Shown here one piece after another: positions 1 through 10,012 of a stretch of DNA of 31,623 nucleotides. The DNA comes from Chloromonas sp. AAM2 (lineage: Eukaryota > Chlorophyta > Chlorophyceae > Chlamydomonadales > Chlamydomonadaceae). Below the pieces are notes generated by a model. The model was given only the letters and a program-made list of their open reading frames with translations, did not search any database and was not told the DNA's origin. The stretch lies in the NCBI GenBank assembly GCA_004335635.1, contig QAXH01004527.1, positions 378-32,000 of the forward strand, read 5' to 3'. The translations under genes and the position numbers were made by a program. Within the stretch, counting starts at the first letter, position 1; every line of letters starts with the position of its first letter.

Positions 1-2
1 GC

Positions 3-128
3 GAACGTCAGAAGCAGCGCAACAAGAACATGCCAGTGGTCGCGCGGTTACAGCAGCTGCGTAACCGTGCAGAACACAGCAGGAACAAGAACTATCACAA
101 GAACTTCAAGGGGCACCACAAGGGTTGA
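3..128 (+). CDS. C-terminal end of an unrecognised basic protein (partial, enters from left edge)
   Basis: The frame is open from the left edge to a TGA at 126-128 and encodes about 41 residues. These are very rich in Arg, Lys, Asn and His (it begins ERQKQRNKNMPVV and ends with NFKGHHKG). Such basic tails are common in nucleolar and RNA-binding proteins, but I do not recognise the family and infer no function. A TGTAA motif, the usual algal polyadenylation signal, lies about 135 nt after the stop on the same strand, which supports a real gene end. The gene would be convergent with the histone deacetylase downstream. The codons could also be a chance open frame, since only 126 nt are visible. 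Confidence 0.45.
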   Translation, partial: ERQKQRNKNMPVVARLQQLRNRAEHSRNKNYHKNFKGHHKG

Positions 129-260
129 TAGCGGACTGGTAGTTTGGAGTGGCAAGGTTGGAATTGTTTCAAACACACTTTTGAGGGTGATTATTTCAAT
201 TACAGTGACAGTCCCTATTTCCGACCGGCCCAAGATCTGATCAGTGTTCAGGGTTGCGTT

Positions 261-265
261 TGTAA
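261..265 (+). terminator. TGTAA polyadenylation signal candidate
   Basis: TGTAA on the plus strand, about 135 nt after the stop codon of the edge gene. TGTAA (UGUAA) is the dominant poly(A) signal of volvocalean green algae. A five-base word is weak evidence alone; its position after a plausible stop is what makes it worth marking. Confidence 0.35.
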
Positions 266-1864
266 GGGGACTCACACCCCATGACGGTCTCTCTTAACCG
301 CCAGCATTGTCCTCTATTGCAGCGCCCATTGCCGCACCCTTTACTTTCGTAACGAATACCGTTAAGATGGCATGGCATTTGCAGGTTCACTCCGGTATGC
401 TGAATCATATCATGCTCCATTGCATCAGAGGGGAGATTGTCATGAGCCAAGACTAGTATTTTCAGTAGTGACGCCTCTTATAGGCACGGCGCCACATGTA
501 GGCATATGAAATGGAATTGTACCAGAACTGGCTATCATCTTTTTTTCTGCGTATGACAATGTTCCCATGCTACACGCAATGCTCTGATGCAGCAAGGCAA
601 CACAAGCCTTGTCCTGACCAGAGCTCGGGACTACCTGATTCTCTGCATGGATGGTGCATTGGCAAAAGCCCGAGTCGCAAGCTAACCGGTGGATGGTGGC
701 AAGTGATTGATTACAATCAACATATCTGCCTGGGTGACGCATCACAATCCGGGCAGTGCAGGGAACGCGCAGGATAAGATAAGGCTTGGCAAGCGTTGCA
801 GGAGTGTTTGGACGCTATACTCGGCATGCTGATCCATTTAGAACGTCAAGTGCATTAGTTCCCAATCAAGTGGCGTCCACCAACGGTACAGCAAAATTGA
901 CAGCACAGCATTCTTTTCTTGCTCGTCTGATGCAAACCGGACCAGACATGTGCTGGATAACTCAGAACACACAGCAGAATCGTGATGTCAAGGAACATGG
1001 GAGCGCCCCAAGCATGATTTGAATACTTTTGTTCGTGCGCTCTGCTGTGCTGTCAAGCAGCTTTGAACCGTGATGTCAAGAAACCGTGGGGTTATGCGAG
1101 AGCTGAAACTAGTCCGGAAAAGCCATGAGTGACATGTTCTACGCATCCACTGGGGGATCGGTGTCCTGTCAAAAAATGAAGACAGGCATACACCAAAAGC
1201 TCTGCACCCGCAAAGCACTGTCACATGCAGGCAGACAGCAGGAGCAGACTGTTCCATTGCATCGTCTGGCTTGCAATCATTTACATCGGTGTCTGGCTTG
1301 GCTTGATTGAATTTCTCATACAATGCCACTGGCATGTCTGTTCCTCGTTTGGAGAGCTCAGCCGATCATAACCAAATCGCAAACACGGCTAGTCCCCACA
1401 CCAAGGAGCAATCTGTCTGGCGCCCCGACGGCGTAATCTGCCGGTACTCCATCTGCCCCAGCAGTGCACACATGGCTGCCCCTTGCGCCACAATCAAACC
1501 ACGTTCTGAGAGATGAGGACAAGGCTGTGCTGCGCTAACGTCTCAGAACATAACTGGGGCAACAAGGCAAGGAGTCCTGGCGCTGCTCGGAGTGACACCC
1601 AAACCACTCTGACAAACATCGGCCGTCCCTATGACGTCAGAGTGTACATGACAAGTGAGCAGTGGCCGCCGTACTCTACAGCTAGCTTTCAGCTGCATTT
1701 CACCTGGCGGGTGAGCGTACAGTTGGCTCGTGCTCTGCTTTCAGCTCATGTCACCTACGCAGGCTGTGATCAGGCACGAAATCCGCAGTTTTGCCGCACT
1801 AGAACACAGACCGCCAGCTGGCCCTGCATAACCCTGCAGCTGAGACCCTCGGGACCATCCCCCT

Positions 1865-1920
1865 CCATGGTCTCGTACTCATGGTCTCATACTCATGGTC
1901 TCATACTCATGGTCTCGTAC
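1865..1920. repeat. 14-bp tandem repeat (about 4 copies)
   Basis: The unit CATGGTCTCATACT is repeated four times with A/G variation at one position. It lies just downstream of the deacetylase stop codon, probably in its 3' UTR. No function is visible. Confidence 0.85.
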
Positions 1921-1957
1921 CTTTCAGCTTGCTTTCAGCTGAATGCCATTCAAGGCC

Positions 1958-4900
1958 TTAGTGCCCGTCCTCCTCCTTGACATCTACTTGTCGGGCCTCC
2001 ATGTCCTCATCCCCGCCCGCCGCCCCGGCCCCGCTCGCCCCGTCCAGCGCCCCGCTCCCGCTCCCGCTGCCCCGCAACACGCCCGCCAGTCCCGCACGTA
2101 CCGCATCCGGCGATACAAGGTCAGGTGCCCGCTCGGTAAACGCCATGCCCACCGGCCGCACATTGCGTAGGTTCTCAAGCGTCTGCGTGCGCAACTGCAG
2201 AAAGGACGCAAAGCACAGGGCAGGCGCAGTGGTGGAAAGCTTCACAGGACCTGCCCACTGTACTGCTTGCCTCGGGTTCTGCAGGCTGGGGCTGCAATCA
2301 CGCCTTCCAAAGCAGCAACGCGCTACAACTTTCTTAAGCAGCAACGTGATTCAAAGCTGCTTGTGCTTCCGCATCTGTATTTACGGCCACTCCTTTCTTC
2401 CCTCCCTGCCTGTCTTCCCTCACCTTGTCCAGTACATCTCTCTTGTTGCAATTCTCCAGCGTCTTGTCCCCAGGTATATGCAGGCTGAAGTCAGGCCCAA
2501 AGTACTCGTAGTACTCGTTTGGAGGGATGGCGTCCTGCATCTGATGCTCACGCCCTGCGTGCATGCACACAACAGCCATGCATGAACGTGCATGCAAAGA
2601 GAAGTGCAGGCTCGACGAACAATTCACCTTGTATCAGTCCATCGGGTTGCATAAGCTTGCCGTCTCTGCTTGAGCCTCACCCCCCGTCATGGCTGGCCTG
2701 CGCTGGCCTCTCAGGTACCATATGGAATTCACAATGCGATGCACCTGCATGCCTTGCACCACGCAGCCCCTTTGATCTCTTTCCACAGTCGCTGTGGGCA
2801 AACAACAAGCCCATGCGCCTGGCCATGGGCGAGTCCCCGGTATACCCTGGCTTGCTGGTAGCCAAAACACCCGCCGCCGCACATGCTAGGAATGTCATGC
2901 AACGCCTCTCATGCCATGCGTGTCTCACCTAGCAGCACCCCTGTCTCGTACGTCCAGCACCGCGCCACGTTCTTGATCTTGTATCCTCCCCCGCCCAGCA
3001 CCAGCATGGGCACACCAAAGGAGGCCATGTGCCGGTGGCAGGCCGCATGGCCCTTGATGCTCAGGTTGAACACGCCCAGCTTGTCGTGGGCTAGGCTGTC
3101 AGCACCTGAAGCATACAGGACACAGGAAACGGCATCACATCAGTTCTCCGCATGAACCTGGATTGTGCTGGGTTGTGCGGTGACAGTGTGGTGGGCAACT
3201 ACGTGACCTTTGACATCTGCCCGGTTGCACCTGGCCTGCTCCGCTGTCACCACCACATCATCGCCATCAAATGACGGTTGCATATTTGCCCAAAGCACCG
3301 CCTTGCACAGGTGGGCATGCAACCATGGCCAGAAACGGTCACCCACACGACGTCTTCCTTCCATAGCTGTCGATTACCGGGTTGAAGCAGTCATTCCATC
3401 ATTTACAGTGACATCGGTAGGAAGCAAGCCGATCCCGGTGTTTGAGCAGTCACTCCCCGTCATCATGGCTTTGCACTCACACCAGGGGGTTGTGCCTACC
3501 AACATGTAACAGCATGTGAAAGAGTGCCACCACACGCACCGCTCTGCCACCACACGCACCGCTCTGCCACCACACGCACCGCTCTGCAACCACACGCACC
3601 GCTCTGCCACCACACGCACCGCTCTGCAGGACAATAGCCTCCGGCCTGTACACCTCCATGACCTTGTTCATGATGGGCTTGAACAGGAACCAGTAGCAGT
3701 CGTCATCCATGCCGTCCTTCAGGGGCAGGTTCACGGAGTAGTACCTGAAGGGAGGAGCAACACGACGCGTTGAGTGGCTCCTGCGGCCTTTGATGCTACG
3801 CCCTAACAGCTGAAGGTCGAGTACCGATCAGCTCAGTTCTGAGCGTTGGATAAGCGGAGCAGCCCGGCAGTAGGGAGAGACAAAGTCTAGGGCCATCACA
3901 GATTATTCACTGCTTTTATGAGAGGCTTCCATTGCGGTTGTTTTTTTTGCAGACGCGACCTGGTGCTGCGTTGCTCTTTCTGGCTATCAACCAAATAAGA
4001 TAGGCACAAACAGAGGCTATTCTGAGAAAAGGTGAGGGGCACTACTTAACTGTACTCCTGAAGATTGATGTTCACTGTTCAACTGCTGGATTGCCATGGG
4101 CCCTCAGTATACACTCATTTATTGTACCACTGAACAGGGGAGGGGGGGTGGTACGTGACCTTCAGTCCGTGACCCTATGATCGAAAATGGCCTCGGCTTT
4201 TTGAAAACTGGACCACTTTTGGAAACCACCCAGAAACGGCTCAGAATTACATGAAAAGGAGCTCAATCGAAAGCTCTCGTCAAGGCCTATCCCCTGGACA
4301 ACTTGGTTGCATAGTTCACATTAACAATGCCCCACTTACGGGTTATCAAAGCCCAGACGGCCTTAACCGAACCCTAACCGCCACCCATGTCACAGGCCAT
4401 GGGGGCATGCCAAGTGTAAACTTCACTTCCAAGGTGTGCCAGCACATCCCGCTCTGCATCCGGCTTTGGATCGCTACTTGCGTGACCAGGTGACGGAGGC
4501 CACGCCAGCGCCGGCACCCTCTGACACTTTCCCAGCCCATAACAAACCACCCACAAGGCCAATCTGGGAATGAAGGTGGTTTTGGATAGATCTTAATGAG
4601 CTGCAACCAGCCACGTCGTCAAAAGCCTTGAATTCGTTGTGATTGAGCCGTGAAACAAAAAATACTCAAAAAGGTCGAACAAATAACTCGGGCCTTTTAG
4701 AGGACTTTGATACCACCCAGTCAACCAGTCTCAGAATGACCTGAAAAATTGGATTTGAGCTTCTTACACCGTCAGCATTGGTACAAGTGGTTCATTGCCC
4801 TGAAGGTGAGTTCTGGGTGCATGCAGCCTTTGACCTTTCAGTAAGTTTCCAGCTTTGGCTCACTCACTTCCCCTGGCCTGCGCCAATGTCATTGGCCGCC

Positions 4901-7211
4901 CCTGTGCCCGGGAAGAAGTTCCCCCCGTGCCGATGAAAGGAAACCGTCATCACTCGATCTGCAGCGTCACATGTGCGTGTGACATGAGTGAGTGTGAAGG
5001 GTGCACGCCAGGTCCTGCCGGCAGAGGGGTGCTCTGCTTGTCGGTGCGACTGGCAGCTGAGCTCGATAGCCTCCTGCTTCTCTACAGTAGGCGTACGTGA
5101 CAGGCGGAAGGGGTTCTGATAGTTTGGCACAACAATTTCAGGCCTGTTTTGAACTTTGGGCGCAGGATGGGCGCCGTATGCTTGCACGTCTGCAGAGTGT
5201 CAAATAGTGTGTTTTTTTATGTGATAGCAAAGTATTCCTAACGTTCCACCTGGAGCACGAAGCAGCAACTGGGATTTGCCCCAAAGCAAAAAAGCGAAGG
5301 CAGCGCTGCAGAGTCTATCGGTTGTTTTCCAACATGCCACTCTCAGGCTGAAAGTATTCTGAGACGCAGAAAGTGTCCTTCTGAACGGCTAGCTGTTACC
5401 ACAACAGTCTCATGTGCGCCTCACCTGTTGTTAGAAACGCCTCACCTGTTGTTAGAAACGCCTCCTCCACCCCGTCCCCGTGGTGCACATCAATGTCGAT
5501 GTACAGCACCCGCTGGTGGTACTTGAGCAGCTCGAGGATCGCCAGGACGATGTCGTTTACGTAGCAGAACCCGGCCGCTTCGCTCTTCTTGGCGTGATGC
5601 AGCCCTCCGGCCCAGTTGATCACGATGTCGGACATGCCGTGGTTGAGGCGCACCGCCCCGCCTATAGACCCGCCTGTGTACCGCTGTGGGGTGGCGCCAG
5701 GGCAAGCAATGGCGGGGGTGAAAAGGCCGCAAGCGAGAACAGTGGTGGTAATGAAATTGGAAAGAAAGGGGAGACAGGGGGATGACAACAAGAAGCTTGC
5801 GTCATATGCAGGACTGCATTTCAGTACAAAAGGCAACAACGACGAACATCACAACGTTGGGCTGGACTGGAGTGATGCAAAGGCAACGGGGCGGCGTGGC
5901 TTTGGTTCTTGCTTTCACTGACGCCAAGGTCTGCCCAACCATAATCAGCTCAGCAAATGAACTGCGTAACCAAACAAAGCTTCTGTTGTACTTGCAACGC
6001 GCTTCCACCTGTGGTCTCTGTCAGTTGATGTTTGAACAACGTCTCAGACCAACAAACCGCTCCCACTTGATTGCTTGCCAATTGAGGATCAGATGAGCTA
6101 GTCCAATTGCTTGAGGATCAGATGAGCTAGTCCAACTCAGAGGTGGGATTCACTTGGTTTCTTCTGCGTCATTTCTGCGTGGGGCTTCCTGAGTTGAAAC
6201 CAGATTGAGTGTAGGCCTGCCCAGTACCAGTCAGTTACCTGGCAGTATTCGAACATCTTGTCAAATATAGGGCAGTCCGATGCCACTGAGTACTTCTTGA
6301 TTTCGTTGATGTATTGAGCCTGTCACAGTCATGGCACGAAGACTGGAGGTAAGTGCTTGTGCAGCTGGCAAGGTGATGGTGATGAAATCACATGATTGCA
6401 CCAAGTTATGAACCAATGAGGCTGTGGCGGCCTGCTGCCCAGCTGTGCGAGCGGATGGACTGGACAGCTGTGTATGGAGTGCGAAATCATGTTAATCTGG
6501 TCCTAGAGAAGCCAGATGATTGTGCCTCAAGCTATGAACCTTGGAGTCCCCTTCGCCTTGGTTGGATGCTGCACTCTCCCCTTGCTCCCTGCTGCTTCTC
6601 TCTGGTGCTGTTTCAGCCACGCCCGGCCGTGCTGCCTTACCCCTTACCCTATTGCTGGGACTGACTGCCTTGAGAAACGCAATGTAGTCCCGAGTGTGGA
6701 ACGCTGACATGGCCTCTTCAGGCGCCAGAGCTGGGGTGAAGACCTGTAGTGCGTACCATCGTGCAGTGCATGAATTGGAAGGCGCATGTGCCCGGTCCAT
6801 GGGTGGATGCACAGATGGCTGTGCATGGCGCATGCGTGGTTGGCAGTGAACTCCATGCTCGGCCAGACTGTTGGCATCATACCATGCATGAGAAGAACAC
6901 AGCAGCTCTCTCTGCTGTCCAAGAAGCAGCTGCATGCATGTGCAAAGCAGGAAGCGCACCTCGAGATGTTTATAGAGCCCGTATCGTAAAATGAGCGTAT
7001 GCGCCATGCGCACTCGATGCGGCTTCATCGGATGGCCGTGTCCATAGTAGTAGTTACCGATCTCCGGATCGTAGTAATAGGACACCTGCAGCGCGCCGGC
7101 ATGGATGAAGCTCGGAGAGGGGTGTCAGCACTCCATGCAACTGACCAGCGCGCGCGCATGCGCCAGTCCGCACGAGCCTCGGAGTCCCACCTTTCTATTC
7201 GTACTGTCCAT
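1958..7211 (-). CDS. Class I histone deacetylase (RPD3/HDAC1 type), 10 exons, 440 aa
   Basis: Zn-dependent lysine deacetylase acting on histones in nuclear repressor complexes (family knowledge). Exons in gene order: 7191-7211, 6960-7085, 6648-6743, 6239-6319, 5446-5683, 4868-4958, 3620-3744, 2929-3105, 2424-2554, 1958-2194. All introns are GT-AG, phases match at every join and the total is 441 codons including the stop. The first exon codes only MDSTNRK and joins [11 protein letters not shown], as in plant homologues. Active-site residues are present: [13 protein letters not shown] with His137/His138, [17 protein letters not shown] with zinc ligands Asp173 and His175, third ligand Asp262 in SGADSL, and catalytic Tyr301 in GGGGY. 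The usual Cys before GADS/GSDS is Ser here. The tail after the domain (about 60 residues) is Gly/Ser/Ala-rich, then acidic, ending VKEEDGH. Two donors lie in tandem duplications (separate entries). The RPD3/HDAC1/2 class is very sure; the exact paralogue is not. Confidence 0.96.
3527..3628 (-). repeat. 20-bp tandem repeat x5 carrying repeated 5' splice sites (deacetylase exon 7/intron 7)
   Basis: On the minus strand the unit is GTGCGTGTGGTGGCAGAGCG, repeated from the exon 7 end into the intron with one A/C variant. Each copy recreates AGAGCG followed by GTGCGT, the donor that ends exon 7. Potential exon ends are therefore 3620 (used in the model, which restores LQSGADSL), 3600, 3580, 3560 and 3540. 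Copies differ by 20 nt, so only the site 60 nt downstream keeps frame (adds 20 residues); the others shift the frame. Confidence 0.9.
4181..4764. repeat. Pair of diverged direct repeats of about 95 bp inside deacetylase intron 6
   Basis: Segments 4181-4275 and 4674-4764 share an ordered set of words (TCGAA, CACCCAG, CTCAGAAT, CTGAAAA or ATGAAAA, GAGCT) in the same direction, at roughly 60 percent identity by eye. They sit in the longest intron of this gene (3745-4867). They might be remnants of a transposable element or an old duplication; no coding sequence is recognisable between them. Confidence 0.4.
5417..5464 (-). repeat. 21-bp tandem duplication over the 5' splice site of deacetylase exon 5
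   Basis: The exact 21-bp unit occurs twice plus a 6-bp remnant. Each copy holds GAGGCG...ACAACAG followed by GTGAGG. Exon 5 can thus end at 5446 (restores the family-like [14 protein letters not shown]) or at 5425, which would add seven residues (EAFLTTG repeated) without changing the frame. Confidence 0.95.
6082..6135. repeat. 29-bp period direct duplication in deacetylase intron 4
   Basis: The word TTGAGGATCAGATGAGCTAG followed by TCCAA occurs at 6082 and again at 6111. The copies are identical over 25 bp, suggesting a recent local duplication. It lies inside an intron, away from splice sites. Confidence 0.85.
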
Positions 7212-8139
7212 GCTTGCGCTCGCGCCCTGTGTGCGACCGCTTCTGCCTTCGCGCTGGTCAGTCTGTTGGAAGCCTCCTGACCTTGTCTGCTGGTGGCCAA
7301 GACAGTCACATCCCACAAGAACTTCAGAGCAATCCCAGGTCAATACATTTTTGCACCGTTAAGTAAGTAATAAGATGCAAAGTTCCCATGCAGGACCATG
7401 GACGAGTCATGCAAGTCACATGGGCGCACATGGGGGGGGTGCTGGAACACACACGCAGAAAACTCAAGAAGTTGTGTGAACAAGAGATCAAGGCCGCCAA
7501 GGCAGTCACCAAACTTCAAGGTGATCAGGAGCATGAGGAAGGCCCTGGTCAAAGTTCTGTCTTCTCAAATCAGACACGGTTTGGGCAGCCTCAAGTAGTG
7601 GAGGTCCAGGTAAGCATCATCTGCATACACTGTGCGTCTGTTGTGAAATACTGCAGCAGGGCGTGGAAGGGCTTGTTGTATGCGCAACAGCCCAGTGCTG
7701 ACAATTGTCACACCACCAGACAGATCTTCACACCATCAGGTTTTAGTTTGCTTTTGAAGCAAACGTCTGCCTTGTGCGCAGCGTTTTCACATACAACTTT
7801 TGATGATTGTATATGTGTCAACAACACGGAGGCCGTTAAAGGACACAGAATGGGGTGCGCACTGCCCTGTCCTGAGCAAGCAAGCAAAACGAACGCAGCA
7901 TCTAACAACCTTCCATTTGTCGTGATGTGCACGTCGAGCTGGAAGGCTGATAGTGGTGTAGGCTCAACATTTCCATCAGTGACTACTTTACAGACCAGCC
8001 GAAGCAGTAATCAAATGTCGTGTAGAGGCAGGTGCCTGACCTTGTTGTGGCATATACCTCTTGGCTGCTAGCGAAGACATGAATCGTGTCGCTGCTTCAA
8101 TCCGCCCTATGAGTGCCTTACAGACCTGCTAGAGCCAAG
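7212..8139. other. Region upstream of the deacetylase; one exon-like island, no gene recognised
   Basis: This stretch should contain the 5' UTR and promoter of the minus-strand deacetylase. No clear TATA box was found. An exon-like plus-strand island at about 7388-7610 follows a TGCAG acceptor-like site and ends CCAG before GTAAGC, a good donor. It would code a charged helix-like stretch (LKKLCEQEIKAAKAVTKLQ). I recognise no family and found no partner exons, so it is not called as a gene. Confidence 0.35.
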
Positions 8140-8229
8140 CTGCAACGTGATGTAAACAATGTGATGGGATACCAATGGAATGGAACTAAACAATGGAAAT
8201 GTAACTAAGAAGGCCGCAGCGGAGGGTCC
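8140..8229 (+). repeat. Left terminal inverted repeat of the 8140-8870 element
   Basis: Pairs base for base with 8781-8870. The inner boundary is marked by GAGGGTCC, after which the two arms diverge. Confidence 0.85.
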
Positions 8230-8780
8230 AGGGAAAGCCCGGCCGACATTTGTTTTACGGCCTGCCTGTAAACTGCGCCATGCTTCTCAGGGACCTTTCA
8301 GCGCGCATTACCTTTAGGACCGCGGGCTGCGCACTGAACCTCTCCGCCAGTTCATGCAGCCCAACCTCACCAAACTGCTGGCTGACTCAATTGAAGTCGC
8401 CAGTCTATACCACAAGCTGAATCGGCTGTCTGACGTTGTGCATCTGCTATAGGTGTCATGGGTCATTTTTTCAATGTGCCCCTAAAGGCATCGAACACTT
8501 TCCTGCCATGGACAATGAAGGGTACACACATGCACTGCGTCAGACGCAGGCTTATTGGTTGCGCCACTTTTGAAAGCTCACACTGATCCGCGAGCAGTTG
8601 CCAGGATAACAGACGCGGCCAGTCGTTGTTGCCCTGCGTGTTGAGCAGTGCAAGTAGCCGTTACACCGCTGTCATATACGTTGTTGAACTCTAAACTATC
8701 TTCTGAAGTCACTGACAGTCACACCAGTGCTACTATTCATTGTTCATTGATCTGAATGGTGCTCATTTGTTGGATGGTGG

Positions 8781-8870
8781 GGACCCTCAGCTGCGGCCTT
8801 CTTAGTTACATTTCCATTGTTTAGTTCCATTCCATTGGTATCCCATCACATTGTTTACATCACGTTACAG
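8781..8870 (-). repeat. Right terminal inverted repeat of the 8140-8870 element
   Basis: Reverse complement of 8140-8229 with only isolated mismatches. The outer end reads CACGTTACAG on the plus strand. Confidence 0.85.
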
Positions 8871-9903
8871 GCATAGAAAACAAGCACTCACAAGCTACCA
8901 ACTGCCCTTCATAGCCATAGTTCAGAAGCACTGAAGGTGGAGTTCACCGGGAACTCCGGTGAATAATCACGGTGTAGCTGCTACTCGATAAGTGAACTGG
9001 CCCACTCCACTCCACTGCTCGAATGATCACGTCATGTGCCAGGATCGGCTATTCGACAAGCACAAAAAAGGCGAGTTTTGAACGCTTCTGCTATGCGCGC
9101 AGGTCTAACATCGTGCAACCTTGTTTGCCTGCCCCTACTCTGATGTATGTCTGTGTTTCGACAGTACTGGTTGATGGCCTGACATGCCTGACGAGCCTGG
9201 TCTTGGCCAGGGCAGACACATTCAAACACAGGACAAGTCAAGAGCCTACCAAAATATTGAATGCATGACCTGTTCTACAGGTGGCATTCACATTGGTATC
9301 GTGCCTAATCACCCATTAGGGGTCGTGCTGTGACGTCTGCTGAGCCGGTTGGCCCACTGAGGTCCATTGTAAGGTGTAGCTGCTGGTGAGATGCTGGTGT
9401 GGGGCTGGGCCCGTGTGCAGCAGCTGTGTGGCGCTGATGTGAGATTTCTGCAGCCCGACGCCGCGCATTTTATTTGTGCAAATCACGTGCGCATAGCGAG
9501 GGGCACAAGAGATGTAGTAGATTGTAACCAGTCCATTCCGTGTAATCAAGCGATGAAAAGAATCCTGCTTCTTGGCATGCAGCATGGGTATCACACAGGT
9601 GGCTGCGCCGCGTCATTTCTTGCCGTTGTGCAAGCGGGGCCTGGTCCGCCCAGTCATATGTAAGCTGATGTTGTAACGCATCTGTTTGCTGCTGCCGCCG
9701 GTATTACCCACCGCCTGTCCAGTTGAATGCCGTATGCCAGGGCAATCGGCTGCATTCTGGCAAATATTATCGGCTGGCAGTTTGGTAGCTACTTGGTCAC
9801 TTCTGCGGCGTGAGCACACGGTGTGGCTTGGGCCTCAACTGTGCCAGCATCAGGTCCCGCACTGCTCGTGTCAGCGATAGTCTCCTTCATATTGAAGGCA
9901 TTG
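8871..9903. other. Intergenic, 3' side of the alpha/beta hydrolase gene
   Basis: No exon chain, RNA gene or domain was recognised; the frames are short and unrelated to the neighbours. The right end (9798-9903) is a tandem copy of the end of the hydrolase coding region (separate entry). No minus-strand TGTAA was found close to the stop. Confidence 0.45.
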
Positions 9904-10012
9904 TCACTTCTGTGGCGTGAGCACACGGTGTGGCTTGGGCCTGAGGCGTGCCACGTACTGCGGAGTAGCAGCATCATGGCCCGCACTGCTCGCTTCAGGG
10001 GTTGTCTCCTGC
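9798..10012. repeat. 106-bp tandem duplication spanning the hydrolase stop codon
   Basis: The sequence starting TCACTTCTG(C/T)GGCGTGAGCA occurs at 9798 and 9904. Similarity continues through the GAGCAGTGCGGG word on the minus strand. The right copy is the last coding part of the hydrolase, including its stop at 9904-9906; the left copy lies just past the stop. The copies are diverged by substitutions and small indels, so the duplication is not recent. Confidence 0.75.

Larger units (their letters stand above)
129..1957. other. Intergenic / 3' flanks of two convergent genes, no gene recognised
   Basis: Only short frames (up to about 155 codons) with no recognisable domains, no consistent exon chain and stop-rich alternatives were seen. 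The right part is expected to hold the 3' UTR of the minus-strand deacetylase. The nearest minus-strand TGTAA (TTACA on plus, 1280-1284) is about 675 nt beyond that stop, which is possible for a long algal 3' UTR. A 14-bp tandem repeat lies at 1865-1920. Confidence 0.5.
8140..8870. mobile_element. Non-autonomous DNA transposon candidate (MITE-like) with about 90-bp terminal inverted repeats
   Basis: Positions 8140-8229 and 8781-8870 are inverted copies of each other. The outer ends read CTGCAACGTGATGTAAAC on the left and the reverse complement of CTGTAACGTGATGTAAAC on the right. Mismatches over the 90 bp are few: one near the tip and one near the inner end. The 551-bp core has no transposase-sized ORF. 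No convincing target-site duplication is visible, so the exact ends and superfamily stay open. Alternatively it is an inverted segmental duplication. High arm identity suggests recent origin. Confidence 0.7.

Noticed and set aside
1513..1980. 155-codon plus-strand frame upstream of the deacetylase end.
   Set aside because: Its right part overlaps the 14-bp repeat and the antisense of the deacetylase tail, the composition is not protein-like, and no domain is seen.
3527..3628. CRISPR-like short repeats.
   Set aside because: The units are directly tandem with no unique spacers, and the sequence is a eukaryotic exon/intron junction.
4360..4384. Telomere-like CCGAACCCTAACCGCC word.
   Set aside because: It is a single imperfect occurrence, without an array; it lies in an intron.
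7085..7085. GTG at 7085 as the deacetylase start.
   Set aside because: It directly follows a CTGCAG acceptor, and the upstream mini-exon MDSTNRK joins in phase with a proper ATG.
7611..8071. Continuation of the plus-strand open frame after the donor-like site at 7610.
   Set aside because: There is no domain or codon pattern; the lack of stops over this length can occur by chance, and the GTAAGC site suggests an exon end if anything.
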